A stretch of DNA of 11,163 nucleotides. It comes from CBDUVZ01 sp965370805 (GTDB lineage Bacteria; Hydrothermota; Tepidihabitantia; Tepidihabitantales; Tepidihabitantaceae). The position numbers were made by a program, and so were the translations under genes. The stretch lies in NCBI GenBank assembly GCA_965370805.1, contig CBDUVZ010000100.1, forward strand, positions 1 through 11,163. Direction: 5' to 3'. The notes beneath the pieces are model-generated. The model saw nothing but the letters and a program-made list of their open reading frames with translations. It was not told where the DNA came from and did not search any database. Positions within the stretch are counted from its first letter, which is position 1, and each line of letters opens with the position of its first letter. Shown piece after piece: positions 1 through 6,193 of this stretch.

Positions 1-2
1 GG

Positions 3-83
3 GCTGCTCAGGGCTTAGTACAGAGCGTTCTTGAGGCGATACGGGATCGGGTATTTACGATTCCGGCGCCGGCGGGTCCGTAA
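3..83 (+). CDS. C-terminal end of an unidentified protein (5' end outside window)
   Basis: An open frame enters from the left edge and stops at TAA 81-83, giving 26 codons that end VFTIPAPAGP. Support for a real gene end is positional: the stop lies 24 bp before a strong intrinsic terminator of the correct polarity. The visible part begins with a likely amphipathic helix (AAQGLVQSVLEAIRDRVF) and finishes in a Pro/Ala/Gly-rich tail. It is too short to name a family. The gene is convergent with the pentapeptide-repeat gene on the other strand. Confidence 0.45.
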   Translation, partial: AAQGLVQSVLEAIRDRVFTIPAPAGP

Positions 84-107
84 TCGACCGCACCTGAGCA
101 AACAAAC

Positions 108-131
108 AAGGGCGGGGAAACCCGCCCTTTT
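108..131. terminator. Bidirectional intrinsic terminator
   Basis: AAGGGCGGG (108-116) pairs with CCCGCCCTT (121-129) around a GAAA tetraloop. On the plus strand the stem runs into TTTT (128-131). On the minus strand the downstream side reads TTGTTTGTTTG, also U-rich. It sits between two convergent gene ends, 24 bp after the plus-strand stop and directly beyond the TAG of the minus-strand pentapeptide gene, so it probably serves both. Confidence 0.85.
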
Positions 132-132
132 G

Positions 133-1911
133 CTATCGTCTGAATCTGCGGCGGATGGCGAGCAGGAACAGAGTTAGAACCGTAACTCCAAGCAGGGCCT
201 CTATTATTGCGAGCACCGGGTTGGCGGTGAAACTCAGGGGTTGGCCTCGGAAGTAGCCGGGGACCAAGTTGAACGCCGAGCAGAGTAGGGAACGGCAGAA
301 GTCCATGAGCGGCGCGCCCATGTACGGCCAGCCCGATGCGAACAGGGGTTTCACAGTGTGCTTGCCTTGGTCGAACCCGGTCAGCAGGTAGCCCAGGGTG
401 GAAGCCAGATGCACGAACAAGAGCGACATCAGCGCCCGTCCTGGGGATTCCCCGTAGTTGCTGATGTGCTTGTAGAGCAACAGGGCCAGCCTGTGGAAGG
501 AAAACCGGGGCGTCTGCGTTCGGCGGTAGTCCATCTCTGCGATGTAGTAGTCACCCGCATCAGGATAGCTGCCGTACTCCTCATGAGAGCGCCGGATTTC
601 CCGGGCGATGCATTCAACATCCAGCTCAACCAGGGGCTCGCACTTGGCCAATTCCTGTTGCTTCCTCTCGGTCTCCTGGGTCTCTGTTTCATCCTTGGGA
701 GGTTCGCGGCGGGTATTGAATAGGATGGGTAACCGGTCTAGGATACCCTTGGGCAGGCCGGTTCCTTCTGTCCATTCTGAGACGGGGTGGAATACGAACC
801 GGGCATCAAAGATGAACTTCTTCGGGTCTTTTTCCCAGGTGACATTGCGGAACCGGACAAGAAGCCGGTCAGTGAAAATCTCGGTATGCAGGAACGACAC
901 CTTGTCTATGCCTTCGGAGATATCCCTGAATACCACTTGGCCTGCAGGCTCGACTAGCTCGCCTTTCTTGTGACCTTCCTGCATCCTGATATCAGAAGTG
1001 CCATGGGCGAAATTCAAGCCCCAGAGCAGGACCCGGGCCTTGTCTCCGAATCTCGTGCCCTCGAACATCAGACGGTTGCGGAGCGTGGCATGGTAGAACT
1101 CAAGCAACCCGTCTACCTTGGCCCTCGAGAAATAGGCCGGGCCCAGGAACTTCGTCCTGCTGAAGTCTGCGTTCTGTGCCCACAGTGCCTCTGAAAACTC
1201 AGCATCCCTGCTGAATTCCACGTAGGTGAAGTCCGCATTGCCTGAGAATTGCGCGGAAGTGTAGTCAACATAACCAGAGAACCGCGCCCGAAGGAAGCTC
1301 ACTTTGCCTGAGAACTGCGCGCGGGTGAAGCACGTATTACGGGAGAACCGGGCCGCGGAGAAGTGCGCTGTACCAGAGAACTGCGTCCCAGAGAAGTCCG
1401 CCTTGCCAGAGAACTGCGTCCCAGAGAAGTCCGCCTTGCCAGAGAACTGCACCCCGGGGAAATCCGCCTTGCCTGAGAACAGCGCTTTGGAGAAATGCGC
1501 ATTGCTAGAGAACTGCGCGCTGGTGAAGTTCGCATCGCCTGAGAACTGCGCCTTCCGGAAGTCGGCTGGGCCGAAGACGAACCTGGCCAGGTTATGACTA
1601 TCGTCCATGTCCGGGAACACAAACCCGGTGAACAGCCAGGGCATGTCTCTGATGACCTTGACCTTGTATTGCTCAAGCAATGTCGCGTGCTTCTCCTCGA
1701 ATATCCAGGCTTCACCTTCCGTCTCGAACGCGGTAGTTGCTTCGTTTCCCGCCTTTTCGAGGAGGGCGAGGATGTAGTTCGCAAGGTGTTTCCAGAACTG
1801 AGCCTTCGACTGCTTTCCTGCCGGCAGGTGAAAAACGCAAAGTTCTTCGCCCGGTTCCGCATCGTGCGGGCAGGGCCGGCCGGGCGGGTCTTTGTAGCTG
1901 CACTGTGCCAT
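133..1911 (-). CDS. Pentapeptide-repeat membrane protein with N-terminal Cys/His cluster and C-terminal channel-like membrane domain
   Basis: 592 aa with three visible parts. (1) Residues 4-28 hold Cys4, Cys14, His16, Cys25 and His28, a probable small metal-binding knuckle often seen at the start of pentapeptide proteins. (2) Residues ~114-275 are about 13 repeats with an 11-residue period (FSGKADFSGTQ type, i.e. 5+6), as in the Pentapeptide_3 class, predicted to form a right-handed beta-helix. A charged linker follows (~400-425, many Glu/Lys/Gln). (3) Residues ~450-592 begin with a Tyr-rich segment (AGDYYIAEMDYRR, then NYGESPGRAL). Hydrophobic helices follow at ~493-512 and ~564-586, with a short hydrophobic stretch ~535-553 between them, and the end is basic (RRRFRR). 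That order resembles the TM-pore-TM form of pentapeptide proteins with an Ion_trans_2-like tail, but no TVGYGD-type selectivity filter is visible, so conduction is doubtful. The N-terminal part should be cytoplasmic. The ATG start lies 9 nt after the -10 with no Shine-Dalgarno, so the mRNA is predicted leaderless. The gene is separated from mutS by 187 bp. The biological role is unknown. Confidence 0.93.
   Translation of the reverse strand: MAQCSYKDPPGRPCPHDAEPGEELCVFHLPAGKQSKAQFWKHLANYILALLEKAGNEATTAFETEGEAWIFEEKHATLLEQYKVKVIRDMPWLFTGFVFPDMDDSHNLARFVFGPADFRKAQFSGDANFTSAQFSSNAHFSKALFSGKADFPGVQFSGKADFSGTQFSGKADFSGTQFSGTAHFSAARFSRNTCFTRAQFSGKVSFLRARFSGYVDYTSAQFSGNADFTYVEFSRDAEFSEALWAQNADFSRTKFLGPAYFSRAKVDGLLEFYHATLRNRLMFEGTRFGDKARVLLWGLNFAHGTSDIRMQEGHKKGELVEPAGQVVFRDISEGIDKVSFLHTEIFTDRLLVRFRNVTWEKDPKKFIFDARFVFHPVSEWTEGTGLPKGILDRLPILFNTRREPPKDETETQETERKQQELAKCEPLVELDVECIAREIRRSHEEYGSYPDAGDYYIAEMDYRRTQTPRFSFHRLALLLYKHISNYGESPGRALMSLLFVHLASTLGYLLTGFDQGKHTVKPLFASGWPYMGAPLMDFCRSLLCSAFNLVPGYFRGQPLSFTANPVLAIIEALLGVTVLTLFLLAIRRRFRR
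1373..1438 (-). repeat. Two perfect tandem copies of a 33-bp coding repeat
   Basis: Bases 1373-1405 and 1406-1438 are identical. They encode two successive FSGKADFSGTQ units of the pentapeptide protein, and a diverged third unit follows (1439 onward). Perfect identity against diverged neighbours indicates recent duplication or gene conversion of one 11-residue unit. Confidence 0.9.
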
Positions 1912-1920
1912 GTGTGCTAT

Positions 1921-1948
1921 GTTCTATCAGAAACCGGGCCTGAGTCAA
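1921..1948 (-). promoter_or_regulatory. Promoter of the pentapeptide-repeat gene
   Basis: Minus strand: TTGACT (1948-1943), 16-nt spacer, TAGAAC (1926-1921). The -10 ends 9 nt before the ATG at 1911, so transcription should begin within a few bases of the start codon. The layout matches the other promoters in this window. Confidence 0.65.
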
Positions 1949-1964
1949 TAAGGGCCGAGGAGCG

Positions 1965-2013
1965 CTAGAAGCACCAGGAAGTCAGAGTACGGGATGCAGA
2001 AGGCAGAATGGGG
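1965..2013. repeat. Decayed 7-bp repeat array (left flank of hairpin)
   Basis: Seven consecutive heptamers end in AG or GG: CTAGAAG, CACCAGG, AAGTCAG, AGTACGG, GATGCAG, AAGGCAG, AATGGGG. The 7-bp period is clear but each unit differs, as in an old minisatellite. No reading frame or promoter is seen in it. Confidence 0.5.
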
Positions 2014-2018
2014 CTGCT

Positions 2019-2063
2019 GGGGACACGATCCTTATCCCCAGGGCGGGATAAGGTCATGTCCCC
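2019..2063. repeat. REP-like palindrome (GGGGACAY ... RTGTCCCC hairpin)
   Basis: The arm 2019-2038 (GGGGACACGATCCTTATCCC) pairs with 2045-2063 (GGGATAAGGTCATGTCCCC) around a 6-nt loop, with one bulge and one wobble/mismatch. Neither side has a U-tract, so it is not a standard terminator. GGGGACA...TGTCCCC ends on imperfect palindromes are typical of REP-like elements moved by REP-associated IS200-like tyrosine (RAYT) transposases, which is the favoured reading. No transposase lies in the window. It could still attenuate or stabilise the 3' end of the mutS operon mRNA. Confidence 0.6.
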
Positions 2064-2069
2064 GGGGGG

Positions 2070-2097
2070 GATGCAATCACCAATCTGCAATCGGAGT
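2070..2097. repeat. Short 7-bp repeat array (right flank of hairpin)
   Basis: GATGCAA, TCACCAA, TCTGCAA and TCGGAGT follow each other at 7-bp spacing, so CAATC occurs three times in register (2074-2078, 2081-2085, 2088-2092). The array lies between the REP-like hairpin and the mutS stop codon and resembles the decayed heptamers on the other side. Confidence 0.45.
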
Positions 2098-2098
2098 G

Positions 2099-4696
2099 TC
2101 AGTCTGTTTCTTTTGACTGGCGCTGGAGCTCGGCGAGGAGGTTTAGGGCCTGGAGCGGGGATAGTTCTTCGATGTTGAGTTCGCGCAGCTTTGCGAGCGC
2201 GGGGTGAGGCGCTGGTTTGTCCGCAGCCATAGCGGTCGGTTCCGGCTCAGTCGAGGGGAGGAGGTGGGTGAGGCTGAGCTTTTCGCCCTGCTCGAAGTCG
2301 GCGAGGACCTGGCGGGCGCGGTCGATTACCGCGGGCGGGAGTCCGGCGAGGCGGGCGACCGCAATGCCGTAGCTTTTGCTGGCCGGCCCGGGTTTGAGTT
2401 TGCGCAGGAAGAGGACTTCGCTTTTCTTTTCCCTGACCGAGAAGTTGTAGTTGCGGACCCGGGGGAGGAGGAGCGCGACGTCGGTGAGTTCGTGGTAGTG
2501 GGTGGCGAACAGGGTGCGCGGGCAGCGGTCCGGCGGGCCGTGGAGGTATTCGACCGTGGCCCAGGCGATAGCGAGCCCGTCACCGGTGGCGGTGCCGCGG
2601 CCGACTTCGTCGAGGATTACGAGGCTGCGCGCGGTGGCGTTGTTGAGGATATTGGCCGTCTCGATCATCTCCGCGAGGAAAGTGGAGACGCCGCGGGTGA
2701 GGTCGTCGGACGCGCCGATGCGGGTGAAGATTTTGTCGACCACGCCGATGCGGGCCTGATCCGCGGGGACGAATGAGCCGACCTGGGCCATGATGGTGAT
2801 GAGCGCGACCTGGCGGAGGTAGGTGCTCTTGCCGGCCATGTTCGGGCCGGTGATGATGAGCAGTTGCTGTTCGTCGGTGTCGAGCGCGGTGTCGTTGGGA
2901 ATGAAGGCCCGGTCGAGCATCGTTTCGACGACCGGGTGGCGACCGGCCCGGATTTCGGTCGTGTGCGAGTCGTCAACCAGGGGCCGGGTGTAGCGGTTGT
3001 CGCGGGCCGCGGCCGCGAAGCCGCCGAGGACGTCGAGTTCGGCGAGCAGGGATGAGAGCCGGATGATGCGTTCGACTTCTTTGCCGACACGGATGCGGAG
3101 CCCGGTGAAGAGTTCGTGTTCGAGGGATTTGCTCCGCTCTTCGGCGTGGGCGATTTTGGATTCGTATTCTTTGAGTTCCGGGGTGATGAACCGTTCGGCG
3201 TTGGTCAAGGTCTGTTTGCGCAGGTAGTCTTTCGGGACCCGGTCGAGGTGGGATTTCGTGACTTCGATGTAGTACCCGAAGACGGAGTTGTACGCGATTC
3301 GCAGGTTCGGGATTCCGGTGCGCTGCCGTTCGTTCTGCTGGAGCCCGGCGACGTGTTTCTTGGCGTTTTTCGCCAGGGAGCGGAGTTGGTCGAGTTCCGG
3401 ATTGAAGCCCTGCCGGATGAGTCCGCCTTCGGTCAGGGCGAGCGGCGGGTCGCCGGCCAGGGTGGTTTCGATAGCTTCGGCGACTGCGGAGAAATCTTCG
3501 ATGCCGGCGTGGAAGTGCGCGAGCCGGGCGGCTTTGCATGCTTCGAGCCGGCGCTTGATTTCCGGTACGAGTTTGAGCCAGTTGGCGAGCGCCACCAGTT
3601 CGCGCGCGTTGGCCCGTTCGAGCCCGATGCGGGAGCTGACCCGTTCGAGGTCGCCGACGTCGTCGAGCAGTTCCCGGACGCCGGCGAGCGGGGAGCCGGT
3701 CTTGAGCAGTTCTTCCACCGCTTCGTGCCGCGCGGTGATTGCGTCGATGGCGAGGAGCGGGGCCATCAGCCAGCGGCGCAGGAGCCGGCTGCCGGCCGAT
3801 GTGCGGGTGCGGTCGAGGACCAAGAAGAGGGTGCCGGTTGAAGTGGGCCGGTTGTCGGCGCGGTTGAGCCGCTCGACCAGTTCGAGGTTGCGGCGGGATA
3901 TCCGGTCGATGAGCAGGTAGTCCGCGGTCTGGTAGGGCGATACCCGGCGCAGGTGGGGCAGGGCGCTCTTCTGGGTTTCTTCGAGGTAGTGGAGCACCGC
4001 CCCGGCCGCGCAGATGCCTTCGGTCATCTCCCCGATGCCGAATCCCTCCAGGCCGGCGACTCCGAAATGAGACGTCAGCTTGTCGAACGCGAAGTCGTCG
4101 GTGAAGTAGTAGTCGTCGATGCGGGTGAGTTCCGGGCCGGGGAGTTGCATCTGTTCCGAATCCCAGGACTGCGGGACCAGGAGTTCGCGCGGCTCGACTT
4201 TCTGGATTTCCTCGGACAGGTCGCGGGCCGGGATTTCGGCAACCCGGAACTCGCCGGTCGATACGTCGGCGAACGCGATGCCCCAGTTGTCGCCGGAAGG
4301 GGAGAGGGCCATCAGGTAGTTGTTGCGCCGCTCGTCGAGCAGGCCCGGCCGGGTGAGGGTGCCGGGCGTGAGGATTTCGACCACTTCGCGGCGGACCACC
4401 GGTTTGCCCGGCTTCGGCTGTTCCAGTTGCTCACAGATTGCGACTTTGAATCCCTGTTTGACCAGCCTGCCGACATAGGTATCGAGCGACTTGGCCGGGA
4501 CTCCGGCCAGCGGCACGCGGTTGTCCGGGCCGTGGGGTCGGGAAGTCAGCGTCAGGCCGAGCGCCCGGGCCCCGGTCTCCGCGTCCTCGTAGAACATCTC
4601 GTAGAAATCGCCGACGCGGAAGAACAGGAGGGTGTCCTTGTGCTGCTCCTTGATGCGCCGGTACTGGGAGAGCAGTGGGGTGAGTTTCGGCGGCAC
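2099..4696 (-). CDS. mutS: DNA mismatch repair protein MutS
   Basis: 865 aa, a normal full-length MutS. The protein binds mismatches and small loops as a dimer and uses ATP to become a sliding clamp that recruits MutL. The mismatch-reading Phe-x-Glu is present (RVGDFYEMF, Phe31 and Glu33). The connector, lever and clamp regions follow (~130-560). The C-terminal ABC ATPase has Walker A GPNMAGKST (617-625), signature STFLAEM (671-677), Walker B LVILDEVGRGT (692-702) and the His-loop ATHYHEL (731-737). The tail ends with the helix LSPLQALNLLAELQ (845-858), typical of the MutS C-terminal dimerisation region. All catalytic motifs are intact. The start is a GTG 15 bp after the lapB stop without a visible Shine-Dalgarno, suggesting translation coupled to lapB. 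It is the last gene of the miaB-lapA-lapB-mutS operon. No mutL is in the window. Confidence 0.98.
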   Translation of the reverse strand: MPPKLTPLLSQYRRIKEQHKDTLLFFRVGDFYEMFYEDAETGARALGLTLTSRPHGPDNRVPLAGVPAKSLDTYVGRLVKQGFKVAICEQLEQPKPGKPVVRREVVEILTPGTLTRPGLLDERRNNYLMALSPSGDNWGIAFADVSTGEFRVAEIPARDLSEEIQKVEPRELLVPQSWDSEQMQLPGPELTRIDDYYFTDDFAFDKLTSHFGVAGLEGFGIGEMTEGICAAGAVLHYLEETQKSALPHLRRVSPYQTADYLLIDRISRRNLELVERLNRADNRPTSTGTLFLVLDRTRTSAGSRLLRRWLMAPLLAIDAITARHEAVEELLKTGSPLAGVRELLDDVGDLERVSSRIGLERANARELVALANWLKLVPEIKRRLEACKAARLAHFHAGIEDFSAVAEAIETTLAGDPPLALTEGGLIRQGFNPELDQLRSLAKNAKKHVAGLQQNERQRTGIPNLRIAYNSVFGYYIEVTKSHLDRVPKDYLRKQTLTNAERFITPELKEYESKIAHAEERSKSLEHELFTGLRIRVGKEVERIIRLSSLLAELDVLGGFAAAARDNRYTRPLVDDSHTTEIRAGRHPVVETMLDRAFIPNDTALDTDEQQLLIITGPNMAGKSTYLRQVALITIMAQVGSFVPADQARIGVVDKIFTRIGASDDLTRGVSTFLAEMIETANILNNATARSLVILDEVGRGTATGDGLAIAWATVEYLHGPPDRCPRTLFATHYHELTDVALLLPRVRNYNFSVREKKSEVLFLRKLKPGPASKSYGIAVARLAGLPPAVIDRARQVLADFEQGEKLSLTHLLPSTEPEPTAMAADKPAPHPALAKLRELNIEELSPLQALNLLAELQRQSKETD

Positions 4697-4711
4697 GGAG
4701 AAGAGGCGCTG

Positions 4712-5848
4712 CTAGCCGGTGCCGGCGGAAGACCCGGCTCCGGGCGGCAGGAGCCAGGCGTGGCACGTCGGGCAACTGAAGCTCGGTTCCTGCCGGACTT
4801 CGCCGCAGGCCGCGCAGCGATACCTGCCGGACTGCTTCTGTTCGAGGAGCCCGGCGAGCACGCGCTCCGCTTTGCCGGTCGCTTCCTGCTGCAAGTGCAG
4901 GGTGGCGAGCGTCACCCGGGAGAGCATGTCGCTGTCATCCGGCGCGGCTTTTTCAAGCAGGCGCACGGCCGCGGGCAGGTTCTGCATCTTCTGGTAGATT
5001 CGAGCCAGGGCCAGGGCCAGTTCCCGGTCGCCCGGGACTTTGCGCAGCAGGTTCTCGTAGGCCTGGATGATTTCGTCGTACCGTCCGAGGTCGTAGTAGG
5101 CGCTTTCCAGGCGGCGGCGAACCAGGAAGTTCCGGTCCGGGGCCAGGTCGAGGATTTCGTTCCAGGACCGGACCGCGGCTTCGGTGTCGCCCCGGGCCAG
5201 TCGGCAGTCGCCCTGGTAGAGCCGGGCGGCAAGGCAGTTGCGGTCGAGCCGCAGGGCCTCGCGGAACTGCTCGAGGGCCAGTTCGGGCTTGTCTTTGGCG
5301 CGCGCCCGCCCGTACTCGGCGAGCATCAGCGCGGTCCAGCGGCGGTCGGCCGGTCGCCGGCTGAGATTCTTGAGCAGCGTCCGGCATTCGTCCCAGGACT
5401 CGGTCTCCAGATACAGCCGGAAGAGCTTCTCGGTGCAGGACGTATCGCCCGGGACGAGCCGGGTCAGTTCTTCGAGGATGGAAGTCGCCCGGAGCTTGCG
5501 GTCGGTCCGGAGGTAGTCGGCCGCCAGGGCGCGATAGACTTTCATCTCTTCCGCGGGTTTGAGGTTGCGGCGCAGGGCCAGGTTCTCGTGGATTTTGACT
5601 CCGCGTTCGACGTCGCCCTGCTCGATGAATGCCTTGCCCAGCCGCACGTAGGCGTCGACGTTGGTGGTGTCGGCGTTGACCGTCTCCTTGAGCTTCGCAA
5701 TCGCTTCCTTGTTTTTGCCGTCGAGCAGCAGTTGCAGCCCTTCGACGTACGATGGGACGGCGGCCTGCCGGCGGCGCAGGAAATCGCGCACGATCGGATA
5801 CAGGGCAACGACCAGGACCACGAGGACGATGATTACGAGGATCGTCAT
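4712..5848 (-). CDS. lapB: LapB/YciM-like TPR protein with C-terminal rubredoxin-type metal knuckle
   Basis: 378 aa with the standard LapB order: one N-terminal membrane helix (residues ~2-18, TILVIIVLVVLVVALYP), a long run of tetratricopeptide repeats (~30-335) and a C-terminal zinc/iron knuckle, Cys345-x2-Cys348 and Cys359-x2-Cys362. In E. coli LapB anchors to the inner membrane and links LPS assembly to FtsH-driven LpxC turnover; the same role here is inferred. The Cys motif is followed by a Pro/Gly/Ser-rich tail (LLPPGAGSSAGTG). The ATG overlaps the lapA stop as ATGA, with a purine-rich GAGGAAAGGG just upstream, so the two are translationally coupled. Adjacency to a lapA-like gene strengthens the call. 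Generic TPR scaffold function is the alternative. Confidence 0.88.
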   Translation of the reverse strand: MTILVIIVLVVLVVALYPIVRDFLRRRQAAVPSYVEGLQLLLDGKNKEAIAKLKETVNADTTNVDAYVRLGKAFIEQGDVERGVKIHENLALRRNLKPAEEMKVYRALAADYLRTDRKLRATSILEELTRLVPGDTSCTEKLFRLYLETESWDECRTLLKNLSRRPADRRWTALMLAEYGRARAKDKPELALEQFREALRLDRNCLAARLYQGDCRLARGDTEAAVRSWNEILDLAPDRNFLVRRRLESAYYDLGRYDEIIQAYENLLRKVPGDRELALALARIYQKMQNLPAAVRLLEKAAPDDSDMLSRVTLATLHLQQEATGKAERVLAGLLEQKQSGRYRCAACGEVRQEPSFSCPTCHAWLLPPGAGSSAGTG

Positions 5849-6180
5849 GACCGGTCCCTTTCCTCATCGTACTCCCCGGACTCCGGGTGCTCCGATTCGA
5901 GCGGGGCGTTGCGGAACGCGCGCAGCTCTTCCATCAGGGCATCGATATCCTTGTGCTGGCGACGCAGTCGGGCGCGCAGGTGAATCTCGGAGACCAGCGT
6001 GAAGACGCCGATGCAGACCGCACCGAAGGCGAACGAGTAGAGCATGATGAAAGCGACCGGTGTCTGCTCGAACGTGGCGTGGAACACGCGGACGATAGCG
6101 GTCTCCTGGGCGTTCATCAGGGCCAGAATCAGGAGCAGGATGAACACGAGCAGTATCAGGACAATGCGGAATATGGCCAT
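5845..6180 (-). CDS. lapA: LapA-domain inner-membrane protein
   Basis: 111 aa. The first hydrophobic helix (~4-22) ends in the conserved NAQ (23-25). A short periplasmic loop follows (~26-41), then a second helix (~42-64) and a charged cytoplasmic helix (~66-92, RLRRQHKDIDALMEELRAF) that is likely coiled coil, with an acidic end (ESEHPESGEYDEERDRS). This is the LapA (DUF1049/YciS) layout. LapA partners LapB in LPS assembly in enterobacteria; that function is inferred here. An in-frame upstream ATG at 6228 is possible but lies inside miaB. The ATG at 6180 is preferred because AAGGAGGG stands just before it. Confidence 0.88.
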   Translation of the reverse strand: MAIFRIVLILLVFILLLILALMNAQETAIVRVFHATFEQTPVAFIMLYSFAFGAVCIGVFTLVSEIHLRARLRRQHKDIDALMEELRAFRNAPLESEHPESGEYDEERDRS

Positions 6181-6183
6181 GAA

Positions 6184-6191
6184 CCCTCCTT
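6184..6191 (-). promoter_or_regulatory. Shine-Dalgarno site that fixes the lapA start
   Basis: AAGGAGGG reads on the minus strand 3 nt before ATG 6180 and 2 nt after the miaB stop TAG (6196-6194). It rules against the longer 127-residue reading from 6228. Confidence 0.8.
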
Positions 6192-6193
6192 GA

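Noticed and set aside
1200..1600. Regular short repeats that could suggest a CRISPR array
   Set aside because: The period is 33 bp with no unique spacers, and the repeats translate in frame into 11-residue pentapeptide-type units.
2019..2063. Hairpin as a rho-independent terminator for mutS
   Set aside because: No U-run follows on the minus strand, and the GGGGACA/TGTCCCC ends fit a REP-like element better. A transcription-ending role is not excluded.
2204..2776. 190-codon plus-strand open frame inside mutS
   Set aside because: It is a shadow of the MutS ATPase domain, whose Walker motifs are intact on the other strand.
3953..5983. 676-codon plus-strand open frame opposite lapB and mutS
   Set aside because: It lies wholly opposite genes with complete family motifs, has no recognisable domain or ribosome site, and its Val/Glu/Gly/Arg-rich composition is what the reverse strand of GC-rich codons gives.
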